Assembly: GCA_030648255.1 (NCBI GenBank)
Contig: JAUSHZ010000016.1
Span: forward strand, 1 to 57,579
Length of the DNA: 57,579 bases
Origin: a bacterium
GTDB taxonomy: Bacteria > Patescibacteriota > Minisyncoccia > Minisyncoccales > CG1-02-41-26
Reading direction: 5' to 3'
In this document: one piece after another, positions 26,543 to 34,376 of the stretch
Numbering within the stretch: position 1 is the first letter of the stretch
How the letters are laid out: each line of letters begins with the position of its first letter
Notes under the pieces: model-generated
The model's database searches: none
Told to the model about the DNA's origin: nothing
The model's input: only the letters and a program-made list of their open reading frames with translations
Translations under genes and position numbers: made by a program

Positions 26543-28118
26543 AAGTAGAAGTATCTATTGCTTGCGAACTCTCTGAAATAGCTGTGCCTGAAAAAATATC
26601 CACTGCTGTTAAGTTCGCCGTTCCAATCAGTGGCATAGTTAATGGCATAGTGGAGCTGGCCAAATCATCAGACATTAATTCAATTTGAAAAGTTAAAATC
26701 ACGGGAGAGTCAAAGCCCTGATATGCAGCTATGTCTCCTATCGACCAAACTACTTCCCTAGATGTTGAATCAAAAGTAAATGGTGCGTCTTGGGGACTGG
26801 TTTGACCAGTTAGCTTAACATTATCTGGCAAAAATGCTTTTACTTTGGCGTTATTTAATCCATTCCAATAATTTTTTATTTGCCATAAAACGGTATAGAT
26901 TGTGCTGGTGCTATTATCCTGCATAACTTTTTGAGCAAAATCCACCTTACCCCGCAGTTTTGTTTCAAACGCTTTTTCTACTCCGCTTAAAGAAACCGTG
27001 TTTCGCAAAATAGGATTTTCAATTTTTCTGCTAAAAGAAGCGTCTTTTGTTTTTACCCAAAATTCTACCTTACCCTCTTCGCTGGCATCTAAAAACCTTA
27101 GGCTTTGAATGTCTTTCCAGTCAAAAATAATAGAGTTGTCGCCCTGGCCAGTACTGCCGTTTTCTGTTTTTAAACTGTTAAGGTCAAAAAAGTCGCTGTT
27201 TAATTTTATCAAAAGAAACTTTTTCTCTAAAGCAGTTGCTCCAATGTTTTTAAAATAAATTTCATAATGAAGCAAATCGCCAACACCAACAGAGCCAGCT
27301 TGAGAGCCGTTTATCATCTGGGATATGAAAACAGACGGCTCTGAAATTTCTATAGAGCCCATAACTTCCTTCAAGACCATAAATCCGCTGTCTTTAATAA
27401 CGCCGATTTGAGCTTTGAAAACTTTTCTTTCACCCTGGGTTCCGCTTAACAAGCCCTTAATATTCACTCTGCCTCCGTTGGCTTGAGTTAGGGCGGGCAA
27501 AGACCACTCGGCAATGTCCAGACCTTTTGGATTTGCGATCTGAAAGGTAAACCCTGAAGGATAAACCATTTTTAAATGCAAATTTTCCAAAGCAAAATTA
27601 ATATTAGAAAAATAATTAACAGTAAAGCTTAAATCTCCTCCTTGTTCGGCTTTAACTGGCAAATCAAATTCTAGGGTCAAAGGCACAAAGGTTATTTTAG
27701 TTGTTAAATTAGTTTTTGATTCGTATCTTGATTTTAAGTTTTTAGGATTGTAAAAAAGCGAGGCCATAGCTTGCAATGTATCGTTTTCTTTTCCAATGCC
27801 TATTGCTTTAAAAACAGCTGTTCGCTCCTCTCCCGGATAGATATCTTCTAATTTTTTAGTAACCCGTTGTTGAGTATCTTCAATAGGAGTAGAGTTCCCT
27901 GGATACTCAAAAACTAGCTCAGCTGATTCAAGGCGCACTTTGCCATTATTTTTAAACTTAACCGTATAGTCAATTTCATCTCCTGCCTGAACCTGTTCTG
28001 GCCCTAAAATTTCAATCTTTAAAACTTCTTTTGAATAAATATTGCCTCGCCAATACCAAAAAGCAATGGCTGACAAAAAAGCCATTGATAAAAGAAAAAA
28101 TGTTAAAAACTTACGCAT
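26532..28118 (-). CDS. Anchored extracellular protein with CARDB/DUF11-like beta domains
   Basis: 528 residues. An N-terminal hydrophobic segment (RKFLTFFLLSMAFLSAIAFWYW) acts as signal anchor. The remainder is beta-rich with repeated phrases for Ig-like domains of the conserved-repeat/CARDB kind: GDEIDYTVKFKNNGKVRLESAELVFEYPG, GVGDLLHYEIYFKNIGATALEKKFLLIKL, and YTVLWQIKNYWNGLNNAKVKAFLPDNVKLTG. No cysteine network and no C-terminal anchor. Role unknown, probably part of the cell surface. It overlaps glyS by 11 nt and is 9 nt from recO, so it is embedded in a housekeeping operon. Confidence 0.75.
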   Translation of the reverse strand: MRKFLTFFLLSMAFLSAIAFWYWRGNIYSKEVLKIEILGPEQVQAGDEIDYTVKFKNNGKVRLESAELVFEYPGNSTPIEDTQQRVTKKLEDIYPGEERTAVFKAIGIGKENDTLQAMASLFYNPKNLKSRYESKTNLTTKITFVPLTLEFDLPVKAEQGGDLSFTVNYFSNINFALENLHLKMVYPSGFTFQIANPKGLDIAEWSLPALTQANGGRVNIKGLLSGTQGERKVFKAQIGVIKDSGFMVLKEVMGSIEISEPSVFISQMINGSQAGSVGVGDLLHYEIYFKNIGATALEKKFLLIKLNSDFFDLNSLKTENGSTGQGDNSIIFDWKDIQSLRFLDASEEGKVEFWVKTKDASFSRKIENPILRNTVSLSGVEKAFETKLRGKVDFAQKVMQDNSTSTIYTVLWQIKNYWNGLNNAKVKAFLPDNVKLTGQTSPQDAPFTFDSTSREVVWSIGDIAAYQGFDSPVILTFQIELMSDDLASSTMPLTMPLIGTANLTAVDIFSGTAISESSQAIDTSTYAR

Positions 28119-28127
28119 AATAATATA

Positions 28128-28847
28128 TTAACCTTTTTCTGCTAAAAAATCAAAATATACCTTAAAGGCCTTGTTTAAATTTTGTAAATCATTTTCCCAA
28201 ATGCTTAGCCGTTCAACTTTTTCAATCGGCTCTTTTATAAAAAACCTTATAAGCTTTACCGAGTCAACCATAATTTCAGTGGCGGGAAAATTGCAACACC
28301 TCCAGCAAACCACTCCTCCGTGAAGGGGAGATAAAAAAAATGTTTCTGGTAAAAGCTTGCTTGAACAGATTGGGCAAGAATAAAGCTCGGGAGAATAGCC
28401 AAGTAAAGTAAAAAAATTCCATAAAAAATAGTGAGAAATCAGTTTATAGTTATTAGTTAATAGTTTATAGTTGAACTTCTGGAAAATTACCAGCAACAAT
28501 CGCCAAATTTCCTCGTCTTTTCTTTCTGTGATAGTTAAGCAGTCAGCAACTTCGGCTATTTGACCAACGCAAGCAAGCGCTTCTGAGTTTTTTCTTATTT
28601 CCAAAAATTTGTCAATTACAATTGCATCCGTTAATGTTTTGCGGTTTTTGCCCTGAATAAATTCAACTTCAATAAAATAAAAAACATCAATGCCCGCTTT
28701 TAATTTTGATGTTATCTTGCGAATTGCCTTGCCAACCAATTCTATTTTGCCAAAATATTGAGTGTATAAAGCAAAAATCTGGTCTGCCTCCCCAGAATCT
28801 TTTTTAGATAAAACAATCCCTTTTGTCCTGTAATGCTGATGCGCCAT
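28128..28847 (-). CDS. recO: DNA repair protein RecO
   Basis: 239 residues. N-terminal OB fold: YRTKGIVLSKKDSGEADQIFALYTQYFGKIELVGKAIRKITSKL. The helical middle leads to a zinc-binding set, CPICSSKLLPETFFLSPLHGGVVCWRC (four Cys, near 160-187). Helps RecR load RecA on SSB-coated DNA. A low-complexity insertion NYKLLTNNYKLI (28441-28473) lies near residue 130. The gene starts about 9 nt after the 132-residue gene. Confidence 0.9.
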   Translation of the reverse strand: MAHQHYRTKGIVLSKKDSGEADQIFALYTQYFGKIELVGKAIRKITSKLKAGIDVFYFIEVEFIQGKNRKTLTDAIVIDKFLEIRKNSEALACVGQIAEVADCLTITERKDEEIWRLLLVIFQKFNYKLLTNNYKLISHYFLWNFFTLLGYSPELYSCPICSSKLLPETFFLSPLHGGVVCWRCCNFPATEIMVDSVKLIRFFIKEPIEKVERLSIWENDLQNLNKAFKVYFDFLAEKG

Positions 28848-28856
28848 AAATTCTCC

Positions 28857-29255
28857 CTAAAACCCAGACTTCTTCTTTAAGTAATTATATCTCTGCAAGG
28901 CGTCAAACTTTTCTTGCGAGGGCTTAAATGCCTTGCCTTTTTGTTCAAGATCTTTCATTATTTCTTGAAACGCTTTTTTACTAATATGTTCACCAAATTT
29001 TTCTTTGGGAAACAAAGATTCAGCCAGCTCTTTCCTTTTCACTCTACTTAAGTATCTGCCCCTAATGGCTGGGGCCCAGCCGGTTTGGGGAATTCTGCTT
29101 TTATCAAGAGTAATTTTTTTAACAGCATCTGATCGCTTAATAAATTGCCTTTTGCTAGAAAATAAAGAATCCTTGTCAAATTTTTTGAAAGCTCTTTTCC
29201 TATATTTCATCCCAGTTGGTCCAAACAAATTGGGGATTCTATCTAAGATGCTCAT
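28857..29255 (-). CDS. Small basic protein, unknown
   Basis: 132 residues, very rich in Lys and Arg. Predicted helical, no membrane segment: YRKRAFKKFDKDSLFSSKRQFIKRSDAVKKI, then RGRYLSRVKRKELAESLFPKEKFGEHISKKAFQEIMKDLEQKGKAFKPSQEKFDALQRY. A start at Met16 (KYRKRAF) is also possible. Composition suggests nucleic-acid or ribosome contact; this is inference. It lies between ileS and recO on the same strand, with the palindromic repeat 29263-29325 directly upstream. Confidence 0.55.
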   Translation of the reverse strand: MSILDRIPNLFGPTGMKYRKRAFKKFDKDSLFSSKRQFIKRSDAVKKITLDKSRIPQTGWAPAIRGRYLSRVKRKELAESLFPKEKFGEHISKKAFQEIMKDLEQKGKAFKPSQEKFDALQRYNYLKKKSGF

Positions 29256-29262
29256 AGTAATT

Positions 29263-29325
29263 TTGCAGAGGTCAGACCTCTCTTAACTCTTGAGCTCAGT
29301 TTTTTAGAGGTCTGACCTCTGCAAA
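29263..29325. repeat. Palindromic repeat at the ileS 3' end
   Basis: TTTGCAGAGGTCAGACCTCT (29263-29282) and its exact reverse complement (29306-29325) flank a 23-nt spacer; each arm contains the near-palindrome AGAGGTC-A/T-GACCTCT. The last residues of IleS (LQRSDL) and its stop codon are encoded by the right arm. Confidence 0.8.
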
Positions 29326-32270
29326 CCTAGCCAAACTACCTCCCCGTCTATTTTAAATTCTGACCGGGCTAAAAATTCTCCACTTTTTGAGGTGTTTTCC
29401 CTTAGCTCTTTTGAGCGAGTGCTTTCTAAAATTTGTTTTTGATTTTCTTTTAAAATCTTAACTATTTTTTCAGGAGCAAAATAACTAATCGCCACATCTG
29501 TATCATTTGGAGTTAAGTTTGACTGCTTGCGCAAGCTTTGAATATTTCTGATAATTTCACGAACTTGGCCCTCTATTCTTAGTTCCTCTGAAATTTCTGT
29601 GTCCAGCTCAACCTCACTGGCAATGCTGTCATCAAAAATAACTTCTTTAACATTAACTTCGTCTTTTATCAACTCTAAAAACTCCTCCTTCCCCTTTATT
29701 CTTAATTCATGATTCCTAATCCTTAATTCTTGTAGCGCCTGCCTAACACCAATGCTAAGCTCTGCCCTTTTAGCCAATGCCAAAGAAACAACATCTCTTG
29801 TCTCTTGCATTTCTTTTTCCAGGCTCTCATCAATAAATTTCTTTTCTGATTTTGGCCAATCACATAAATGTACGGACTCTGGCATATCTTTACCTTTTAA
29901 CTGCTGATATATCTCTTCAGCTAAAAACGGCATTGTTGGGGCAATTAGCTTACAAACAGTTAATAAAACTTCATAAAAAATTTGTTCTCCCTGTTTTTTA
30001 TCATCTAAACTTTCAGAATTTTGAAATCTTTTACGTGAACGCCTCACATACCAAAGCGACAAATCGTTTATCCAGAAATCCTCAATAGCCAAAACCGCTT
30101 TTGAAGGGTCGAGTTTCTCCAAGCTCTCGGTTGCTTCGTTTATTAAATTATTTAATTTACTCAAAATCCATTTGTCTAAAATATTTTTTGGCTTCAATTC
30201 TTTAGCTTGAGGGTTTTGGCAATAAGTTTTGAAAAATGTAAAACAATTTTGAAAGATTAAAATCTTTCTTTCCGTTTCCTTGGCCACATTATAGCCAAAT
30301 CGCATATTGCTAGCTGGGTTCTGGATAGCATACATCCATCGCATCACATCAGCCCCGATTTTTTCTACTGCCTCGTCAAACCAAATAGCATTGCCTTTAG
30401 ATTTATGCATTTCCTCTCCCTTTTCATCAACAACCGAAGCAAACCCAAGCAAATTTTTAAATGGCTCTTTATTTTCTAAAACTTGACTCATTACCAATAA
30501 AACATAAAACCAATTTTTAAACTGCCCTGGAAAGCTTTCGCACACTAAATCAATTGGAAACCACTTATCCCATTCTGATTTGTTGTTATGAAAATAAGGG
30601 ATATTTTCATGCCTATTATCATCACTAATGGTTGAAAACGGCACAATGCCAGCATCTAGCCAAGGATTGCCAACATCTAAAATTCTAGAAACAACCTCGT
30701 TGCACTTGGAACATCTTATTTTAATGTTATCAACCCAAGGCCTATGAGGCGAATTGCCCTCAAAATCTTTCCAGCCTTCTACCGCTCTTTCTTTTAGCTC
30801 ATCAATAGATCCAATAACATCAAAATTTTTACATTCAGAACATTCATAGATCGGCAAAGCCAAGCCCCAGTATCTTTTTTTAGAAATCAACCAATCGCGC
30901 ATATTTTTCAGCCAATCAAGCTCTCTTTCCAAGCAAAATCCTGGTATCCAGTTTATTTTTCTAGCAATACTCATTAAAGGCGCTCTTAAATAATCCATTG
31001 ATATATACCACTCGTCAACCAAGCGAAAAATCAGTTCGCTTTTACACCTCCAACAAGTTGGATATCTATGTTTATAGTCCTCTATTTTATAAACTAAATT
31101 ATTGGCTTTTAGCCTTTCAAAAATAAGTTCACGCACAAACTCTTCGCCCACAAAATGCCCTGTTAAAGCATCAAAACCCTCAACATAACGGCTTTCATCG
31201 TTAGTGGGGTTTATGACTGGCAGATACAAAAGCTTAGCGAGTGTAAAATCTTCTTGCCCGCATCCGGGAGCAGAATGCACAACACCCGTGCCCTCATCAG
31301 CTGTGACATCTTTCCACAAAACAACTTTGTGATGAAGTTCTGGCACTTTAGCTACAGCTGGCAAGTTATCAAAAAGCCCAGTGTACTCTCTATTTTCCAA
31401 AGCCTTGCCTTCAAATGTTTCAATAATTTGGCCGTTTTCAATTAGATGAGCTTTATCTTTTAATAGAATATAGATCTCGCCAGTTTTTTGGTCCGCCACC
31501 TTAGCATAAATAAAGTGCGGGTTAACTGATAAAAAAACGTTCGCTGGCAGTGTCCAAGGAGTAGTTGTCCAAGCTAAAAAATAGGTTTCGTTTTCACCAA
31601 CAACAGGCAACTTGAAATAAATGGCTTTGTGGGTTATTTCTTTGTATTCCTCGGTTAAAATTTCGTGCTGGCTTATGGCCGTGCCGCATCTCGGGCACCA
31701 AGCCACAACGTCGTGGCCTTTATACAAAAGCCCTTTTTCGTGGCATTTTTTCAAAAAGTGCCAGATGGCGTAATTATTTTCCGGAGACATTGTGTAATAT
31801 GAATGGCTTTTTTTCATCCACTCACCTTTTTCATCAAAGTCTGTTTGCCAATTTCCCCAATCCCGCAACATACCTAATCTTATGGATTGCTGGGTTTGAA
31901 TTTTTGAATATTTATGCACCCGCTCCTTGCACTTATTTACAAATTCAGCAATGCCATATTTTTCAATATCTTTTTTATTTTTAAAACCAAGCTCTTTTTC
32001 CACTTCCACCTCCACCCAAAGCCCTTGGCAGTCAAAACCATTTTGAAACCGCTCGCTATATCCTTGCATTGCCTTAAACCTTTGAAATAAATCTTTGTAA
32101 GTTCTGCCCCAAGCATGATGAACGCCCATAGGGTTGTTGGCTGTAATTGGCCCATCCAAAAAACTCCAAGGCTTTCCCTTTTTATTTTTTTCTTTAATCT
32201 TCTCCAAAAGCTTTATCTCCTCCCAAAACTTTAATGTCTCTTTTTCTTTTTTTACAAAATCACTTTCCAT
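29304..32270 (-). CDS. ileS: Isoleucyl-tRNA synthetase
   Basis: 988 residues, class I, of the longer type. HIGH-like motif NPMGVHHAWGRTYKDLFQRFKAM near residue 46, editing domain (LAWTTTPWTLPANVFLSVNP near 235; DEGTGVVHSAPGCGQEDF near 325), KMSKS-like EMHKSKGNAIWFDEAVE near 640, and zinc-type Cys pairs CWRC and CSECKNF. An insertion QELRIRNHELRIKGKEEF (29697-29732) is AT-rich low-complexity. The last six residues come from a palindromic repeat. Its start overlaps the upstream membrane-protein gene by 11 nt. Confidence 0.96.
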   Translation of the reverse strand: MESDFVKKEKETLKFWEEIKLLEKIKEKNKKGKPWSFLDGPITANNPMGVHHAWGRTYKDLFQRFKAMQGYSERFQNGFDCQGLWVEVEVEKELGFKNKKDIEKYGIAEFVNKCKERVHKYSKIQTQQSIRLGMLRDWGNWQTDFDEKGEWMKKSHSYYTMSPENNYAIWHFLKKCHEKGLLYKGHDVVAWCPRCGTAISQHEILTEEYKEITHKAIYFKLPVVGENETYFLAWTTTPWTLPANVFLSVNPHFIYAKVADQKTGEIYILLKDKAHLIENGQIIETFEGKALENREYTGLFDNLPAVAKVPELHHKVVLWKDVTADEGTGVVHSAPGCGQEDFTLAKLLYLPVINPTNDESRYVEGFDALTGHFVGEEFVRELIFERLKANNLVYKIEDYKHRYPTCWRCKSELIFRLVDEWYISMDYLRAPLMSIARKINWIPGFCLERELDWLKNMRDWLISKKRYWGLALPIYECSECKNFDVIGSIDELKERAVEGWKDFEGNSPHRPWVDNIKIRCSKCNEVVSRILDVGNPWLDAGIVPFSTISDDNRHENIPYFHNNKSEWDKWFPIDLVCESFPGQFKNWFYVLLVMSQVLENKEPFKNLLGFASVVDEKGEEMHKSKGNAIWFDEAVEKIGADVMRWMYAIQNPASNMRFGYNVAKETERKILIFQNCFTFFKTYCQNPQAKELKPKNILDKWILSKLNNLINEATESLEKLDPSKAVLAIEDFWINDLSLWYVRRSRKRFQNSESLDDKKQGEQIFYEVLLTVCKLIAPTMPFLAEEIYQQLKGKDMPESVHLCDWPKSEKKFIDESLEKEMQETRDVVSLALAKRAELSIGVRQALQELRIRNHELRIKGKEEFLELIKDEVNVKEVIFDDSIASEVELDTEISEELRIEGQVREIIRNIQSLRKQSNLTPNDTDVAISYFAPEKIVKILKENQKQILESTRSKELRENTSKSGEFLARSEFKIDGEVVWLGLQRSDL

Positions 32271-32559
32271 AACTCTTTTTTCTTATCTTAATATATTTGG
32301 ACACAAAACCAATAAAGGATCCACACAAACCAAAAAAACCAAAAAATAAAATAGTTGTCAAAATGAGACCAATTAGCGAGAAAGAAGAGAAAGACGCGTG
32401 GGCATCACCCAACAAATCAAACATAGTCCCCGCAATGAGAACTAAAAGAAAAAGAGTCGATTTCCACCCCCCTATTAGTGCAATTAAAACAAAACAAAAC
32501 AAAACAATTCCAACCCCAACACAACACCCAATTAGAAAATTTTTTAAAGTATAATTCAT
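32260..32559 (-). CDS. Small membrane protein, unknown
   Basis: 99 residues with three hydrophobic helices (about 6-30, 33-50, 60-90) and a basic end (KYIKIRKKSYGK). No recognisable family. It overlaps the ileS start by 11 nt and so is probably expressed with ileS. Confidence 0.55.
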   Translation of the reverse strand: MNYTLKNFLIGCCVGVGIVLFCFVLIALIGGWKSTLFLLVLIAGTMFDLLGDAHASFSSFSLIGLILTTILFFGFFGLCGSFIGFVSKYIKIRKKSYGK

Positions 32560-32586
32560 ATTATTATTTGACTAATATTTACCCTA

Positions 32587-33183
32587 TCATTTTACGAACG
32601 GCTTTTCCATATCAAAAATAATAAGCGGAGTTTGGTTGTTAATTTTTGCTTCATCGATGCCGTATTTGCCATACTTTTTTGTATAAATCAGGCTAACAGC
32701 GCAAAACAATGCTTGTGAATAGTCAAAACCTAATTTTTCTGAAGCTTCTCTGGTTTCTTGTTCGCTTGGGCCTTCAATTTCTACAAACGGCTCTAAAAAC
32801 GGCCACTCATCAATACAAATTTCTGTCTCGCCAATTTTCCAAACTTCTCTTTTGCTTTCTTGGCGAGCTTTTTCCTTGCACCCCAACTCTTTTAAGAATT
32901 CAACGCCATTATCAAAGTTATCAATTTTCAAACAAATTTCTTTTTGCTCGTCTATTTTTATAGTTCCGCCCCGGCCAACAATTTTAAAACTCATGGTAAT
33001 TTTATCGCCCTCATCTCTAACTCTGGCAAAAGCTCCTGGCCTATCGTATCCTTCGGGCAAATGAAAAACGCACCGCTTCATCACAACTTCTGGCCTAACC
33101 AAAACCGCTCCAACGCTTTTAAGCTTTTCTCTAACTTTATCCTTATCAATATTTACAAAAGTCGCCTCATACTCCGTCTGCAT
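32587..33183 (-). CDS. CYTH-domain protein (class IV adenylate cyclase/triphosphatase fold)
   Basis: About 198 residues from the ATG of QTEYEATF. CYTH tunnel-fold features: acidic N-terminal strand (EYEATF), FARVRDEGDKITMSFKIVG (R and K alternating, near 55-75), KEICLKIDNFDNGVEFLKELG, KREVWKIGETEICIDEWPFLEPFVEIEG (near 115-140). The family's ExExK signature is weakened: the Lys is replaced by Thr. Members hydrolyse tri- or polyphosphates or make cAMP; which applies here cannot be told. It stands between two membrane-protein genes. Confidence 0.75.
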   Translation of the reverse strand: MQTEYEATFVNIDKDKVREKLKSVGAVLVRPEVVMKRCVFHLPEGYDRPGAFARVRDEGDKITMSFKIVGRGGTIKIDEQKEICLKIDNFDNGVEFLKELGCKEKARQESKREVWKIGETEICIDEWPFLEPFVEIEGPSEQETREASEKLGFDYSQALFCAVSLIYTKKYGKYGIDEAKINNQTPLIIFDMEKPFVK

Positions 33184-33197
33184 AATAAACAATTTTT

Positions 33198-33563
33198 TTA
33201 AAAAATTACCCGAAAACCATATCTAATGACAGCGATTATTATAATAATTACTATAAAAATTAAACAAATTATCCATGGTAAAATCCAAGACTGATGCATC
33301 CATTCATAATAAAGTTTGCCACCAGTAAGTTGTCTGCTTTTTGCATACTTATCTATTTTTGATTGAAGAATATAAAAAACCACAGCCAAAATAATTAATA
33401 CAAAAAAAAGATTCACCCTAGTTTTAAATTTTTCAATAGAAAAAATTCCTATAAATATGGCAACGGCACTGACTGGCAAAAAGAATAGAAGAAAAAGAAA
33501 AATATTATTTTTAATATATTTACGGTGCTCTTCAGATGCAGTTATTTCTTTTTTGTTGTTCAT
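33198..33563 (-). CDS. Small membrane protein, unknown
   Basis: 121 residues: a polar charged start (NNKKEITASEEHRKYIKNN), two close hydrophobic helices (about 22-42 and 52-70), a basic linker with the sequence KLYYEWMHQSWILPWIICL, and a third helix near the end. No family recognised. A 22-bp perfect palindrome lies 30 nt upstream of the start (33593-33614) and may be its operator. Confidence 0.5.
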   Translation of the reverse strand: MNNKKEITASEEHRKYIKNNIFLFLLFFLPVSAVAIFIGIFSIEKFKTRVNLFFVLIILAVVFYILQSKIDKYAKSRQLTGGKLYYEWMHQSWILPWIICLIFIVIIIIIAVIRYGFRVIF

Positions 33564-33592
33564 ATTTTTAAAAGCTTAATTTCATTGTATGG

Positions 33593-33614
33593 TTTTACAA
33601 TGATCATTGTAAAA
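33593..33614. promoter_or_regulatory. 22-bp perfect palindrome, candidate operator
   Basis: Half-site TTTTACAATGA (33593-33603) followed directly by its exact mirror TCATTGTAAAA (33604-33614). It lies between the terminator of the retropepsin pair and the start of the 121-residue membrane protein. Perfect dyad symmetry without a spacer suits a dimeric repressor; an RNA hairpin is less likely because no loop is left. Confidence 0.45.
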
Positions 33615-33622
33615 TAATAAAA

Positions 33623-33639
33623 GCCCTGCAATGGAGGGC
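33623..33639 (-). terminator. Terminator of the small-protein/retropepsin pair
   Basis: GCCCT and AGGGC form a short stem around a 7-nt loop; on the minus strand TTTTATTATTTT follows. Confidence 0.6.
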
Positions 33640-33669
33640 AATTAAATTTTTCAATTCAAAAAGATTAAA

Positions 33670-34104
33670 TTAAAAAGACAGGATAAATGTATTGTCGTAA
33701 CCACTATAAATCATTAAACCATTTTTTAAAATATCTCTGCCTATTAACCCATCTATGTTTTGCCCTTCAAAATTAGTTTCAAAAACCACAACATTGGTAA
33801 TCGCTATTTTATGGTTTGGAAAAAATAAATCAACATCATAAAGCGGACACTCAAACTCTTTATGAGAAGCAGTGGCAATTTTCGTAATGCCATGTGAAGT
33901 AAGCCCTAATTTTTGAGCCACGCCGGTTTTAATGGCGGAAACAGACGCTCCTGTATCAACTAACATAACAAGGCGAACGGAAGGCGGTTGAATATTTTTA
34001 TCTTGCGGTAAGTTTTCTCTATAAGCCTTTGAGGGAATAACCCATGTTTCAATAACTGGTCCTACATTTTGTAAATCTGCTGATCTTGTAGTTAGAGATG
34101 GCAT
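33670..34104 (-). CDS. Retropepsin-like aspartic protease, second copy
   Basis: 144 residues. VMLVDTGASVSAIKTGVAQKLGL carries the catalytic Asp at residue 50, and the second landmark GLIGRDILKNGLMIY is near residue 120. No signal peptide or membrane helix. It is shorter and divergent from the 13128-13682 protease but has the same layout, and its gene again follows a small DUF5678-like gene (4-nt gap). The pair has its own terminator. Substrate unknown; retropepsin-like proteins of this type in bacteria are poorly studied. Confidence 0.8.
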   Translation of the reverse strand: MPSLTTRSADLQNVGPVIETWVIPSKAYRENLPQDKNIQPPSVRLVMLVDTGASVSAIKTGVAQKLGLTSHGITKIATASHKEFECPLYDVDLFFPNHKIAITNVVVFETNFEGQNIDGLIGRDILKNGLMIYSGYDNTFILSF

Positions 34105-34108
34105 AATA

Positions 34109-34342
34109 TTAACAAGGTATAATTTGTCTAGTGAAAAAATTCACGGCATCAAAATCTAAAACTTCTTTTACTAAAAATTCTTGATTGCCAAATTTTTTAT
34201 AGCCCCCAGACAATGCCGTGTCTTTATTTTCATAAACGCCTATCATTTCCGAACCTTTTATTAAAACAAACTTACCCCTTGATTCTTTCAAAAGTTTATT
34301 TTTTAGCTCATTATAGGTTTTTATTTCTTGTTCTAATGGCAT
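34109..34342 (-). CDS. Small DUF5678-like protein, second copy
   Basis: 77 residues. The core RGKFVLIKGSEMIGVYENKDTALSGGYKKFGNQEFLVKEV matches the 82-residue protein at 12875-13123 in pattern: a helix rich in Lys/Glu, G-K-F-(L/V)-(V/L)-I, a turn, (I/V)-x-G-V-Y, then (F/L)-(L/V)-(I/V). Both end with a stretch containing F-x-(T/S)-R. It is the first gene of the pair with the protease. Confidence 0.6.
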   Translation of the reverse strand: MPLEQEIKTYNELKNKLLKESRGKFVLIKGSEMIGVYENKDTALSGGYKKFGNQEFLVKEVLDFDAVNFFTRQIIPC

Positions 34343-34376
34343 AAATTTTTTAAAAACTTACTACAGTTTAATAATA

